In this document: positions 39,668-51,035 of the stretch, one piece after another | Layout of the letters: the number at the start of each line of letters is the position of its first letter | How positions within the stretch are numbered: position 1 is the stretch's first letter | Assembly (NCBI GenBank): GCA_905221605.1 | Contig: CAJNDS010002649.1 | Span: forward strand, 65,001-129,000 | Length of the DNA: 64,000 nt | From: Symbiodinium natans | Lineage: Eukaryota > Sar > Dinophyceae > Suessiales > Symbiodiniaceae | Direction: 5' to 3' | Translations under genes and position numbers: made by a program | The notes under the pieces: generated by a model | Database searches by the model: none | What the model was told of the DNA's origin: nothing | The model's input: the letters and a program-made list of their open reading frames with translations, nothing else

Positions 39668-40487
39668 CCTGCAAATGTAGCTCAGTCACTTTGTAGCTTA
39701 AGGTACAGACACAAGGCGCGTACAGGGAGCTGCGAAGAGTTTCCCGCTTCACTTTGCTGTTGTTGCAGCAGAGATGCGCTGTAGGTGGTCCTGTAGATAC
39801 CTTGGGCTGCTCTGGGCTGGAAAACCCGGCGGAGAAGAGAAACCTAAACCCTAAACCAGCCCCACTTCTGCCCTCATCCCTAACCCTGAACCCTATGCCC
39901 CAAGCATGCAGAGGCTTGTTACACGTCCGGGGTGGGAAACTTTTTTCGAGTGGGGGGTTGCGTTCTCCAGGGTCTTGAGGGCGTCAGGTTCTAGTGCTAC
40001 TATAGGGATGCAGTAGGGCTAGTAGGGTTGCAATGCGATTGCAGGCCTGCAATGTGGGTTACAGGGTTCCACAAAACGGCATGATGGTGTTCAAGGCTGA
40101 TGATTCTAGCACAGTGGAGGAACGAGGCCTACAGAATCAAATCCGCGATGCGAGGTGGAACCATGCAGGTGGGGGATGAAGGGCGTCAGTAGCAGCTGCA
40201 TATACAGGCCACATTCATGTCGCCTTCTGATACATCTCCGGGAGTCCTAAGCATCTGAATGACCACAAGCCCAAAACCCCAAATGCCGCAAGCCCTTAAG
40301 CCTCAGAAACCCTCAAAGCTCTGTATAGACCAGATCCTGCACCCTGAACCCCTATAACCCTAAACCCTTCTTGAATCCAAAGCCTCTCTCTCTCCCGCTC
40401 CCCCGCACTCAAGAACCCAAACCCTAAACCCTTAAACCCCAAACCCCTGAACCTAAACCCCCCAAACTCTCTAAACTTTACGTCAAC

Positions 40488-40573
40488 CCCGCAAGCCCCG
40501 AAAGCCATGCCAGCAGGGGGGGAAGCCAAAATCTGTGCCTTCATCCCGCTGGTCGAGGAACTCGGAGATCCCA
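40488..40573 (-). CDS. Internal exon
   Basis: GISEFLDQRDEGTDFGFPPC and then WHGFRGLR, donor GG|GTTGACG, acceptor TGTGGAG|T. High G/C third positions. Confidence 0.6.
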
Positions 40574-40782
40574 CTCCACAAAAGCCATTTCACAAAAAAA
40601 ACTCCCAACCCTAAACCCAAAGCCCTTTTTTGCAGCAGGTCTTGTGTTTTTTTACATTGTTTTAAGGGTGTAGGGTTTACGGGTCTAGGGTTAACCCTGA
40701 ACCCCTAAACCCTACTTGGTCAACTCCCAAACCCTTCGCTGCCAGGGCACGCTTGGTGGGCTGGCAGAGCCCGCTGGGTCAC

Positions 40783-40841
40783 CGCACGCTGTGTGGCATC
40801 GCCATCGCCGCTGTCCTGTCCAAGTCGGGTGAGATCAGCAC
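40783..40841 (-). CDS. Internal exon (strand ambiguous)
   Basis: VLISPDLDRTAAMAMPHSV, acceptor TTTTAAG|, donor GCG|GTGACC. The plus strand is also open with good codon bias (WQSPLGHRTLCGIAIAAVLS and G|GTGAGATC). The minus strand is preferred because neighbours read that way. Confidence 0.4.
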
Positions 40842-41160
40842 CTTAAAAGGGACCCCCTCCCCCCCCCACCCCCCCAAAAAAAAGGGACTAGAAATAGTAC
40901 AGCACCTTATAACAAGGACCCCCCAAAAAGAAATAGTACGGCACCTTAAAAAAAGGGAACATCCCTGATATCCCCTGTAAAAGCCACGGGCCGATACTTC
41001 AGCACCCTTGAACAGAAGTAAGGGACCACGTGAAGGGATCATGTAACTACCAAAAGAATCTAGCCCACAAATGTAGGGTTTAGGGTTTAGGGTTTAGGGT
41101 TTAGGGTTTAGGGTTTAGGGTTTACATGATATATCAAGTTTAAAGAAAAAAAGAGTTGAC

Positions 41161-41207
41161 GGGGCGGGTTGACCAGCGGTGCCACGTTTGGAGCTTGGGC
41201 GCAGCCA
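41161..41207 (-). CDS. Internal exon
   Basis: WLRPSSKRGTAGQPA, acceptor GGCAAG|, donor CCC|GTCAACTC. Confidence 0.45.
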
Positions 41208-41322
41208 CTTGCCATCACCACCAGCAACGCGTTAAGCAAACCCTAAACCCTAAACCCCTAAACCCTAAATCCCTAAACCCATAAACCCCAAAACCCTAAA
41301 CCCTAAGTCCTAAACCCTAGGC

Positions 41323-41368
41323 CCACACAAAGAGCCGGCGCTGCTCCCATGCCAGCCCCCGGCAGCAA
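41323..41368 (-). CDS. Internal exon
   Basis: CCRGLAWEQRRLFVW, acceptor TGTGAG|T, GC donor TGG|GCCTAGGG at the edge of an array. Confidence 0.5.
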
Positions 41369-41815
41369 CTCACATGGGCCCTGAATATGGCCCCTTAGGG
41401 TACCCTAAACCGTAAACCGTAAACCGTAAACCCTAACCCTAAACCCGAAACCCTAAACCCTAAACCCTAAACCCTAAACCCTCCCCTTCGGGTACGTAGT
41501 TATATGGGCCCTTCGTAGTTATATGGGCCCTTAATGGGGTTTAGGGTTTAGGTTTTCGGGTTAGGGTCCTTGAATATGGTCCCTGGCCTCCTTGAAAGGG
41601 TTCTGAGGTGCGGGCCCTTAGTTTGTAGAGGGTATGTAAGGGGCTAGGTAAAGGGTCCCCCTTTAAGGGCCCATATCCCTAAACCCTAAACCCTAAACCC
41701 TTTTTCCATCTGTACCCTAAACCCTAAACCCTAAACCCTAAACCCTGAACCCTAAACCCTAACCCTAAACCCTAAGGGACTTGAGCACCAAACGCCCCGA
41801 GCCCTAAGCCCCTAG

Positions 41816-41893
41816 CCCCCTGAATGGCAGGGTCTCCTGTCGCTGCATTGCAGCGGTAGAGGGGCTGGCCTCGTTTGGGAGTGCTCCTTTGAT
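41816..41893 (-). CDS. Internal exon
   Basis: IKGALPNEASPSTAAMQRQE and then TLPFRG, acceptor CTCAACAG|, GC donor |GCTAGGGG. Confidence 0.5.
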
Positions 41894-41904
41894 CTGTTGA
41901 GGAG

Positions 41905-42037
41905 GGTTTAGGGTTTAGGGTTTAGGGTTTAGGGCTTAGGGTTTAGGGTTTAGGGTTTAGGGTTTAGGGTTTAGGGTTTAGGGTTTAGGGTTTAGGGTTT
42001 AGGGTTTAGGGTTTAGGGTTTAGGGTTTAGGGTTTAG
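41905..42037. repeat. Telomere-type array (TTTAGGG)n
   Basis: About 18 heptamers. 42040-42540 holds unique sequence without a supported exon. Confidence 0.95.
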
Positions 42038-42599
42038 GCTGGGAACATCGGAGGTTGCTAAACCCTAGAGTCCTATTGGCAGGATGGGGCCCGCCTTTTA
42101 GGAAGTCACAAGAGGCTAGTGGCAGCAATGCAAAGAAAGCGGCATCCGCATGGTGTGTTGGCGATAGCAGGAAGCTTCTCATAGACTTCACGACATGGAG
42201 ATAGCCCTAACCCCTTTGAGCCAGGGACTATACCTTAACCCTGAGCACTAACGGCCTCAAAAACACTTGACCCCCGAACCCTAGCTCCAGCCCGCATGTG
42301 GCTCTGTGGGTAGTAACACGCGCGGTAAGAAACCTTACGATACATTGACGCCCTCTGCAACCTCTGCAGCGCTTGTCCGTGATACTCAGGCCTCTATAAG
42401 TTCCATGTCAGGGGAGCTCTCCCACTTTAAAACCCACAAGCCCCTCCAACACCTGAAGCCAAGGGCTCCGGCGTGAGGCGCCCGGTGGAGAAGCGACTTG
42501 GGGAATGAGCCGGAAGTGTCAGCTACAACCCCCCTACCCTAGGCCTGAACATGCGTTGCGAGTTACTTGCTGAGGGCAGGAAATGCTCAGAGGCAGCGG

Positions 42600-42690
42600 T
42601 TGTACTTTGTGTGGTGCCTGACGTCTTTGATGTCTTGAGCTGGCCGTCTTGTGGCGAGCAAGCATCCAAAGTTGCAAACTGCACTCAGCT
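42600..42690 (-). CDS. Internal exon (strand and frame ambiguous)
   Basis: The frame that fits phase from exon 43364-43454 reads CNFGCLLATRRPAQDIKDVR after GAGTGCAG|. The plus strand is open too (RCELLAEGRKCSEAAV...). Limits approximate. Confidence 0.35.
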
Positions 42691-43363
42691 TGCAGCACCG
42701 CACCAGACCCCGAAAGTCAAGCTAACGTCCCCGAAAGAACGCTAAACCCTACAGCCTAAACCCTAAACCTCTCACCCTTCGTGGATCAGGAGTTGCAGCA
42801 TGGGCGTGGATTGAATTTTGGATTGAACCTCCTCGAGAACATCCCCAGCGAGCTACCTCCCGAGCCTCTGCTTAGGGTTTAGGGGTCAGGGTTTGTAAGG
42901 CTTCTAGGCCCGACTCGGCTTAAATAAGATCATGAGGCTTGATAAGTCTTCGTAGGGAAATCAGGCCCCTTTTGTGCGAGGTCGCATTCAGCCGTCTAGG
43001 CAGTATGGGAACTTAATGTAAGTCAACATAACAAGAAACAATCTTATACAATATACATATAGGTATAGGTACAGACACACAGAGAGACAGATACACCAAT
43101 ACAAGGATATAGATGTTTATTTAACCTCCCGGACAGCAACCCCCTGAACCCTCAAACCCTGAGCACCCCAAAACCTCTTAGCACCCCCCAAACCTTAAGG
43201 GTTTAGGGTTAGGGTGGGGGCTTAGGGCTTAGGGTTTAAGTTTGAGGGTTTAGGGTTTAGGGTTTAGGGTTTAGGGTTTAGGGTTTAGGGTTTAGGGTTT
43301 AGGGTTTAGGGTTTAGGGTTTAGGGTTTAGGGTTTAGGGTTTAGGGTTCAGAGAGCCCCAAAC

Positions 43364-43454
43364 CCTCGTTGGGTTCAACTCGCGCAGGGTGGCCCAAGTG
43401 GACGTCGCTCAGCGTCCGAACGTCGCGGAAGCCAAAGCACCGGAGCATGTGCTC
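43364..43454 (-). CDS. Internal exon
   Basis: EHMLRCFGFRDVRTLSDVHL and then GHPARVEPNE, acceptor GACCTCAG|, donor GAGG|GTTTGGGG. Phase 0 in matches exon 44494-44634. Confidence 0.7.
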
Positions 43455-43559
43455 CTGAGGTCCCACGTTTAGGGTTTAGGGTTTAGGGTTGGATTTAGGG
43501 TTTAGGGTTCAGGGTATATATAGGGTTTAGGGTTTAGGGTTTAGGGTTTAGGGTAACTC

Positions 43560-43705
43560 TGAGAATCTCATGGTCCCACTTAATATGGTCCCTTGCCTCC
43601 TTTAAGGGTCCGAGGTATGGGCCCTTGGGTTGTTTAGGGTCTACAAGAGGTATTTTCGGGGTCCCCGTTTGGGGGGCCCATACTAAGGGACCATGCAACT
43701 ACCTT
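43560..43705. mobile_element. Repeat element family J copy
   Basis: Shares ATATGGTCCCT-GCCTCCTT, GGGCCCTT and related motifs with 41490-41690, in partly inverted arrangement. No coding content. Confidence 0.5.
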
Positions 43706-44493
43706 AAGTGCGACGCTGAGTTTCAGGGAATACGGTGGCGGATGCAATGACAATCTGGCAACATATTGCTGGGAAAATGTTTATAAGCATGTCATATAAC
43801 AACCCAAACAATATAATTATGTATGTAGTATTTCCCTAATTTTATACAGAGATATCAGCCCCTCCAATGTTTCTGTGGCGCTTAGGATGAACTTGGTGAC
43901 TTCCGGGGTCAGGGTTGTTGGGCCTAGGTCAGGGCAACCTGGGGGAATCCAATTGAAGGCTCCAGCCACTATAGAACTTAAACATAAATACCCCAAACCC
44001 TAAACCCTCACCCTCAACCCTAAACCCCAAACCCTGATAAGGTCTTAAACGCATAATTCCCCAATGTCTAATCCTCAAGATGCGGGAAACCTGAACCCTA
44101 AACCGCACAACCAATCAAGGCAGGCCCTTCCATCATTAAAGAACAGTGTTGAGGGTTTAGGGTTTAGGGTTTCGGGTTTAGGGTTTAGGGTTTACGGTTT
44201 CGGCTTTCGGCTTTCGGCTTTCGGGTTTAGGGTTTAGGGTTTAAGCACATTTTTCGGTTTTAGGGGTTTAGGGTTGTTTCATATCCTGTAACAAGGTCCC
44301 TTCTACCAGGAGCTCACTGGCGTGCCTTCAGGCCATTTTTCACTACCAAACTCCAACACCCCCCCTGTTTCGCTCCTGCCTAAGCTTGAGGGGTATAAGG
44401 AGTGACCTAGAAAGGACCCTTAACCTTATTCCCCTATACAACCCCTATATATACCTCCTAAAGAACCCCTAAGGTCCCTTTAAGGGTCCCTAC

Positions 44494-44634
44494 TTTGGTC
44501 CCTTGATAAGCCTGCTGACAAGCTCCTGAGCATAAGACATCAAACCTCGCATCATTACTACCACCCCGCTTTAGACTCATTTGAGTGCGGCTGGTGAAGA
44601 TTAGGGTAGCTGAGCAATCCTCTTTTTCATCTGC
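44494..44634 (-). CDS. 47-codon internal exon
   Basis: ADEKEDCSATLIFTSRTQMS, then LKRGGSNDARFDVLCSGACQ and QAYQGTK, donor AAA|GTAGGGACCC, acceptor GACTTACAG|. Confidence 0.65.
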
Positions 44635-44817
44635 CTGTAAGTCACCACGCAAGTAACCTCACATCTGGGTCCAAGAAGAAACCGTTCGAAACCCTAGAGG
44701 CCCTAAACTTTAGGGGTGGGGTCTTGAAGCCAAGCACCTCAACACCTCCCATCTCCCTAAACCCTAAACCCTAGACCCTAAACCCTAAACCCTAAACCCT
44801 AACCCCCCCATGGTCAC

Positions 44818-44862
44818 AAGGCGTGGGCGTAGAAGCGCGCATCGTTCTGCGGGCCGTTGAGG
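44818..44862 (-). CDS. Internal exon
   Basis: LNGPQNDARFYAHA, acceptor CGTCTTACAG|C, donor CTT|GTGACC. Phase fits exon 45914-45958. A second frame is open. Confidence 0.5.
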
Positions 44863-44936
44863 CTGTAAGACGACCTTGCGGTGGGATTCTCTCACAGGAT
44901 CCCAAGTTGGGGTTGGGGTTTAGGGTTTTGGGTTTA

Positions 44937-45200
44937 GGTTTAGGGTTCAGGGTTTAGGGTTTAGGGTTTAGGGCTTAGGGTTTAGGGTTTAGGGTTTAGG
45001 GTTTAGGGTTTAGGGTTTAGGGTTTAGGGTTTAGGGTTTAGGGTTTAGGGTTTAGGGTTTAGGGTTTAGGGTTTAGGGTTTAGGGTTTAGGGTTTAGGGT
45101 TTAGGGTTTAGGGTTTAGGGTTTAGGGTTTAGGGTTTAGGGTTTAGGGTTTAGGGTTTAGGGTTTAGGGTTTAGGGTTTAGGGTTTAGGGTTTAGGGTTT
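44937..45200. repeat. Telomere-type array (TTTAGGG)n
   Basis: About 37 heptamers, running straight into the GC-rich block that follows. Confidence 0.95.
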
Positions 45201-45740
45201 AGAGGGCGGAAAAGGCGGAGAGGGCGGGAGGAGCGGAGCGGGGGGAAGTACTGGAGCCCTTCAAATTCAGCTTTGGATGGAGCCATGGGATGGAGGTCAT
45301 GGGGTCATGGGGGTATGAGGGCGTGGAGCCATGGGGGTCATGGTGCATGAGCGGGAGTGGGCGTATGAACCCATGAGACGAGGCGGGGCCCCACAGCTGA
45401 TGGGGACATGGGGGGGGGGGGGGGGGGCTAGAGTGAAGAGTGGAGCCCTTCAAGTCCAGCTTCCTCAGCTTAGGCATGGGGCCTTCAAGTCCTCAGCTTA
45501 GGCATGGGGCGCCAGGGCCATGGCTCAGGCGGCCATAGTAGGGGGGGGGGGGGGGGCCATGGGTCGGAGTGGAGCCCTTCAAGTTCAGCTTCTTCAGCTT
45601 GGGATGGACGGGAGACGGGGGCGGACGGGCAGGGCCATGAAGCCAAGGGTCGGAGCGGGCGAAGCCATTGCCGAGGGGGAGGGGAGGGCGAAAGCACGGC
45701 GCCGGGGAAGAGGGGCCATGAGGCCATGAAGCCAAGGGTT
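45201..45740 (-). repeat. GC-rich block with repeated leucine-rich-like coding module
   Basis: The minus strand repeats a segment translating to PKLRKLDLKGST, PKLKKLNLKGSTP and PKLNLKGSS, separated by Pro/His-rich stretches and poly-C tracts. LxxLxLxG is the core of leucine-rich repeats, but the copies are in different frames and no splice sites are clear. It may be decayed exons or a minisatellite born from one. Confidence 0.55.
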
Positions 45741-45913
45741 TAGGATTCAGGGTTTAGGGTTCAGGGTTTAGGGTTTGGGGTTTAGGGTTTAGGGTTTGGG
45801 GAGAACAATCCCCCCATGAAAGCAGCCCCAGAGATCGGAACTCCCAGGCTAACAGGCCCCCGAAGCCAGAAACCCTAAACCCTAAACCCTAAACACCCAA
45901 GCCCTTCTGCAAC

Positions 45914-45958
45914 TTCGACCAGGCGGCCAGGGATAGCAACAGCTCCTTGATGGCAGAT
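45914..45958 (-). CDS. Internal exon with telomere-type donor
   Basis: SAIKELLLSLAAWS, acceptor CAACTTCAG|, donor TCGAA|GTTGCAGAAGGGC. Phase 2 in matches exon 46248-46352. Confidence 0.65.
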
Positions 45959-46247
45959 CTGAAGTTGGGTTTAGGGTTTAGGGTTTGGGGTTTGGGGTTT
46001 AGGGTTTAGGGTTTAGGGTTTGGGGTTTGGGGTTTGGGGTGTAGGGTTTAGGGGGGGAAGTCTGTTGGTCTCTCGGTATTTTCGCCACCCGCCTAGCTCG
46101 ACATTGCAGGCCACATTGCAGGGCACATACTGTCATGGTGCAACGCGAAAAAACTCGTGCCTTTAGGCTTGGAAGTTCAGGGCTTGGAGGGCCTGCAGGG
46201 TTTTTAAGAGTTGAGAAGCAGGGTTTTTTTTGAGCCGGTAAAGGTAC

Positions 46248-46352
46248 CCCCCAAGTTGCTCTGGTAGCTGCTGGGAAGCCATGCCCTCAACGAGGGCCCA
46301 CTGGCATATCCCGACAAGGTATCTAAAGGATGCCCAAGCTTTGGGGAAATGC
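46248..46352 (-). CDS. Internal exon, mostly helical
   Basis: HFPKAWASFRYLVGICQWAL and then VEGMASQQLPEQLG, acceptor TTCATCCAG|G, donor GGGG|GTACCTTT. Unrecognised. Confidence 0.65.
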
Positions 46353-46836
46353 CTGGATGAACCTTGCAAGGTTGAGGGTCCTTGCGCCGCAACTGCAAGG
46401 TGGATCGCTGGAGAGGGTGGAGGATCTGAATTTGGGGTTCTCATGTAGTTCCCAGAAGTTTACTTACGTGCCCGGGCCCCCGAATATTGTCCTATAGATC
46501 TGGGCGGAGGTTTACGAACATACGGGACCCCCAATATAGACCCCCAAATAGAGGATTTCCTTGTAATTAGGACCCCAATAAGGTACCCCACTTTGGGAAA
46601 ATTTGCAGGTGGGGTGTTGGGGTCTGAGCTTTACAGTTTGGCGTCTTTAGGGTTGGGGTAAGCCCTCAGCCCCCTCATCCTAAATCTTTCTGTTAGCTTC
46701 ATTATCGTTCCTAAGCCCGAACCCTATTCTGTTAACTTACTTCCAGCCCATTAACAAGAACCCAGTCTCTTTTCCTAAGAGTGGTCACTTTTATAAGGAC
46801 GCCCCTCTAAATAGGCTCCGAAAACACCCAACCTAC

Positions 46837-46896
46837 TGCAGCGCAGGCGCACCACGATGCCTCGGCGAGTGGCCGGCCGATGCGCCATGACGTCAG
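46837..46896 (-). CDS. Internal exon
   Basis: DVMAHRPATRRGIVVRLRC, acceptor CCTCACAG|, donor TGCA|GTAGGTT. Confidence 0.55.
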
Positions 46897-47197
46897 CTGT
46901 GAGGCCGCCTTGGAGGGAGGAGCTTGGCAGGGCTGAGCGAGGCCCTTTTGCGGGTTTGGGGGTGGAGTTTCACTGGCTCAAGCTAGGAATAGGTTTTTAG
47001 GTTTTTCTAGAGTTTGGCATGTCTGTACACACCATGTGGTGCCTTCTGCCACACCAACCTTGCAAACGGAGACAAGCCCAGGCCTCTGGTTGAGCGGCGT
47101 GAAGCACCACAAACTCGTTCATAGTTGGGATAATTTTGAAAATACACTTCTATTCCTTTTTATGTTTTATGTACAAGTAAAATGTAAAATGCTCCCA

Positions 47198-47375
47198 CTA
47201 TGACAAAGTAAACCCCAAGCCCCACTGCAGTCGAGGCGCATCGTTGGCTGTCTCCTCACGGACACCACCCCCTGGGCCCGCTGCCCCCCACTTCGAGAAG
47301 CTGCGGCAGTGAGCACATGCGCCCCTAAAGTTGGCCCAATCAACCCAGTCGTGAAGTGCAACAACGGTAATGAAA
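47198..47375 (-). CDS. Exon with CxxC, possibly terminal
   Basis: FITVVALHDWVDWANFRGAC, then AHCRSFSKWGAAGPGGGVRE and a tail to TAG at 47198-47200. Acceptor AAACCTAG|T. CAHC is a possible metal site. It could be spliced before the stop. Confidence 0.6.
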
Positions 47376-47842
47376 CTAGGTTTCTTGATAAAGAACATAT
47401 ATACACACAGATACAGACATACAGACTCATACATACATGTATATATGCACAGGTGTAGACTTAGATATACACGTACATATATAACAACACGCACTATCGA
47501 ATAGAATCGAATGGAATCGGACGAAATAGAATTGCTATCCCTGTATAAGCTTCCGGGGGGGGGGGGGGGACAGGCAATACTTTTTCATTTTCTGCGACGC
47601 CGAAAATTGGACATACATACATACATACGTATAAAAAACATTACATATGCATCGACATATACATATATACGTACATACATGCGTGCTTGCGTGTATCGTT
47701 TTACTTGTAGATAGATAGATGCATACATAGACGGCTGAGGGTGTGTAGGACCCATGAATGTTTCTTTTTTTCATGGGGAAGCAGCGGTTTTGGGGTTTAG
47801 GGTTTAGGGTGGCTCGAGGTGTCGAGTTCTCTCTATCTATGC

Positions 47843-48427
47843 CTATCTATGAGACTCTCGGCCCAGATGCCTTTCTCCACACTCTCGCGTGTAGATCTTG
47901 ATCAGAAACGCGATTCTTGCAAACCACACGTGCCCCAAGGACGCACCCGAGGCATCTGCACAGGATTGCATCTCACCGAAAGCCACAGCCATCGCAAAGT
48001 CACGGAGTCTCAGCAGTGGCGTGAACAGCACACAGGGCGATCCCCACCCATGAGGATCGCAGAGCTCAGAACCGTTCTGATTCAGGTTGCTGTTTGGGTC
48101 GGCTGTGGCCTTGAGGTTGCAAGAGGCAGAGGAGTCTCTGAGTTAACATCCGCAGCCAGCAAGATCAAAACAAACTGGGCCAGGGGACGCCATGAGCATT
48201 TCGGAAGCTTCGCGTGGTCGTGTGCCTCCGCTGCCTAGTCTGCGTTGCCACACACACACGTGGCCATCGCAGCCGATCGCATCGCGCTGAGGTGATGGCT
48301 TCTTCTCGCCTTCGCAAGTTCCAAGATTCGAGGATCTGCCGGAATTTTCGACTGTTAACAGCAAGCCGTTGCCCTTGCTTTCTCGGAGGAGTTGGAGGAC
48401 GACCACTGGCCTCGGGAGCTCAAGAGT
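47843..48427 (-). CDS. Coding-capable block of several exons
   Basis: From CTTGAG| at about 48427 the strand reads LPRPVVVLQLLRESKGNGLL, later a hydrophobic stretch LAQFVLILLAAD, then ADPNSNLNQNGSELCDPHGW and VLFTPLLRLRDFAMAVAF. Possible donors include G|GTGAGATGC. Two frames overlap, so exon limits are not resolved. Looks secreted or membrane-linked. Confidence 0.45.
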
Positions 48428-48683
48428 GATCACATGTCGTAGGGTTCCAGCGTTGAATACAACCGCTTGTAGCCGCTTGTAAGCACTGTGACCCCGCCAA
48501 GCTGCCAGCGCCTAAGCCCTAAACCCTGCAGCAGCTGCACACGAGCGACTCGACCAGCCCTTACCCAAATCCTGACCTCTTGGGCCCGAAACACCCTAAA
48601 CCCTAAACTACCCTAAACCCCAAACCCTAAACCCTAAACCCTCCATCAAGCAAGAACAGCAGTCCGGGCGGCTTCAGGTCAAC

Positions 48684-48779
48684 TCCTGCGCGCGCTCGGC
48701 CTCCTCCGTGCGCAGCAGCCACGGGGGCGGCAGGTACTCGGCCTGTTGGGCCTGGACCCAATGCGCTGGAGCTCTCGCA
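48684..48779 (-). CDS. Internal exon
   Basis: ARAPAHWVQAQQAEYLPPPW and then LLRTEEAERAQ, acceptor CTTCGAAG|T, donor CAGGA|GTTGACC. A family E element lies just upstream. Confidence 0.65.
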
Positions 48780-48792
48780 CTTCGAAGGGCCT

Positions 48793-48937
48793 GCTTGGAG
48801 GTTCTCATGGTACTTATCAACCAGTTATAACCGTACTTATAACCCACTTATAGGCCCCTTAAGTGCCCTAGTACGGTTATAGGTACAGTTACAAGTACAG
48901 CTATAATTGGTTAGTAAGTACCATGAACCTTCCAGTA
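48793..48937. mobile_element. Palindromic element, family E copy 3
   Basis: Ends GCTTGGAGG and CCTTCCAGT with long pairing arms, sharing ACCAATTATAAC-like sequence with the other copies. Confidence 0.8.
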
Positions 48938-49328
48938 GGGCGTCTTTCGTTTTGCAGCAGGGGGAGAGGACCCCTGAAGCTTAAACAACTAGTTCTCCAA
49001 ATTCGGAGGGTCGGAGGGTCCGTTTGTTGGGTCTCTTATATAGTACGGGCACCTTAGAAAGAGGACCCCCAAAAGGTGCCCGAATCTAGAGAACTAATGT
49101 GAAGGCCTAGATAAATAGAATGGGGTTTTCGGGGGCTACTCGAGTAGCATGAAATAGGGACTATAAGGGGGTACGATTAGTAATATTGAAAATATTAACA
49201 TAAATTATGAAGATTCATAATAATCACAATATGAACACTACTGAAACTATTCCTCATATTGAGTGAATATTCAGACCTCTATAATATTACCCTTAACCCT
49301 GAACCCTGCGGAGTTTCCTTTGAAAAGG

Positions 49329-49419
49329 CTTACTTCTCCAATAACCAGGGGAAAAAAGGTTAAACTTTTAATATTCCTACCAAATACAAAGTTTAAAGTT
49401 CAACTACAGGCGAAGTAAG
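49329..49419 (-). mobile_element. Family B introner, complete copy
   Basis: Inverted ends CTTACTTC and GAAGTAAG around 91 bp of AT-rich sequence. 48938-49320 holds AT-rich and family F/K-like repeats and no supported gene. Confidence 0.8.
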
Positions 49420-49534
49420 TTATTATAATCCCTATCAAGGACTGTTAGTATAAGGAGGAACATCCCAACCCAAAACCCTAAACCTTAAACCTTAAACCCT
49501 AAACCCTAAACCCTAAACCCTTTTTAAGTGGAAC

Positions 49535-49620
49535 TCTAAGAAGGCTGGGGCCCCGGCCTCCTTCAAGAGCTCCGGCAGCCAGAGTGCCGTGCCGTGGAGC
49601 TTTTGCAGCCGCTCCTGCCA
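49535..49620 (-). CDS. Helical exon
   Basis: WQERLQKLHGTALWLPELLK and then EAGAPAFL, acceptor ATGCGAAG|, donor TTAGA|GTTCCACTTAAAAAGGG. Strong codon bias. Confidence 0.65.
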
Positions 49621-50151
49621 CTTCGCATCTTGGGCAGCGAGATGGCCCCGATAACCCTAAACCCTGAACCTTAAACCCTAAACCCTGACCCTTAAACCCT
49701 AAACCCTAAACCCTACACCCTAAACCCTAAACCCAAATCCCTAAACACTAAACCCTAAAGCCTAAACCCTAAACCCTAAACCCTCCGCCTCCCCCCCACT
49801 GCGCATGTTTAGCCAGACTCTCCTGCTGGGCCGTGGCGACCTCGGCCCGCAAGTCCTCAAGGCCACTCCAGGCCTGGACGGCCGGCTGAACATCCTCCGG
49901 TGTCTGTCTGTGTGTGTGGGTGTGTGGGTGTGCTGAGTTCAGGGTTTAGGGTTTAGAGTTTAGGGTCTAGGGTTTATAGGATTTAGGGATTCGGCAAGGT
50001 TTAGGGTTGAAGCTTAGGTGCATGACCGCACGTTGAAGGATGTTGAAGGACTAACATGGCACTTCCTGACGCGGTGTATGAGAAAAGTTTGATTGTTTGC
50101 CTTGAAAGCTAGTAGAGGGTAGCTTTGGGGCTTTGGGCTGAGGGTTCCTTT

Positions 50152-50267
50152 CTTGGTAGCCCAGTCACCATCTTGTACTAAGGGCACCCCTTTTTGGGGT
50201 TTGGTTACTTTACAAGGGAACCTTGAACCCCCCAAAAAGGGAAAACGGGTACCACTGGGCTACCAAG
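50152..50267 (-). mobile_element. Family A introner, intact copy
   Basis: CTTGGTAGCCCAG ... CTGGGCTACCAAG. Exons on each side: upstream ...MDHKQQNL| or an overlapping frame, downstream |KGTLSPKPQSYPLLAFKANN. The frame choice is unresolved. Confidence 0.85.
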
Positions 50268-50372
50268 TTTTGTTGCTTGTGATCCATACCGGGGAAGGCT
50301 GAGACCCAGGACTTAGGGAAGGAGTGCGCTGAAGGGCCCGAGGTAAAGCAGGGTCAGAGTTGCCCAGCTTCG

Positions 50373-50375
<3 letters not shown>

Positions 50376-50450
<75 letters not shown>

Positions 50451-50516
50451 ATGTATGTATGTATGTATGTATACGTATTTGTTTATTACTATATCTATAT
50501 ATATATATATATTATC
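50376..50516. repeat. (AT)n(GT)n(ATGT)n microsatellite
   Basis: Perfect dinucleotide and tetranucleotide runs. Reading frames through it are artefacts. Confidence 0.95.
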
Positions 50517-50561
50517 ATAAGGGTCAGCGTGCTTATGACAGTTCTGTCACTGCCCATGAGC

Positions 50562-50654
50562 CTTCAAGTAGTTAGGTGTTGCGAGGATAAGCCCAGGGCG
50601 TTTTATCGCTTCGTGAGGCTTCCGGGGCCAGGCGGGGCTCTTCGAACACATGGC
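50562..50654 (-). CDS. 31-codon exon
   Basis: AMCSKSPAWPRKPHEAIKRP and then GLILATPNYLK, acceptor TTTCAAGAG|, GC donor AAG|GCTCATG. Phase 0 follows exon 50885-50979. Confidence 0.65.
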
Positions 50655-50884
50655 CTCTTGAAAGTGGGTTTAGGGTTTAGGGTTTAGGGTTTAGGGTTTA
50701 GGGTTTAGGGTTTAGGGTTTAGGGTTTAGGGTTTAGGGTTTAGGGTTTAGGGTTTAGGGCGCATTGGTTTATAAACATTGTCGCGGTCGTGCTCTTTATT
50801 GAACCCTACACGATGGCTGGCCCGGGACTCGTGCAGAGATCCTGAACCCTGACCCAGCACAGTTCGCATCCATCATCGCGGGTC

Positions 50885-50979
50885 CTGTCGCCACTGCTCC
50901 CGCAGCGAGTTCAGCCGCAGCAGCAGCGAATTGGATTCCGACGACGGGTCCAGCGGGGGCCTGGCATAAAGTACGCGGT
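50885..50979 (-). CDS. Ser/Leu-rich helical exon
   Basis: RVLYARPPLDPSSESNSLLL and then RLNSLREQWRQ, acceptor AAGCCTAG|, GA donor CAG|GACCCGC. The two leading bases join the base left by exon 51036-51086. Confidence 0.7.
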
Positions 50980-51035
50980 CTAGGCTTGGGGTTCGGAGTG
51001 GACGGTTCAGGGTGTGGGGTTGAGGGATCCCTCAC

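Noticed and set aside
39530-39784. 84-residue plus-strand frame after a good TTTTTCTGTAG
   Set aside because: It runs through a family E fragment and opposes two well-formed minus-strand exons (39366 and 39609).
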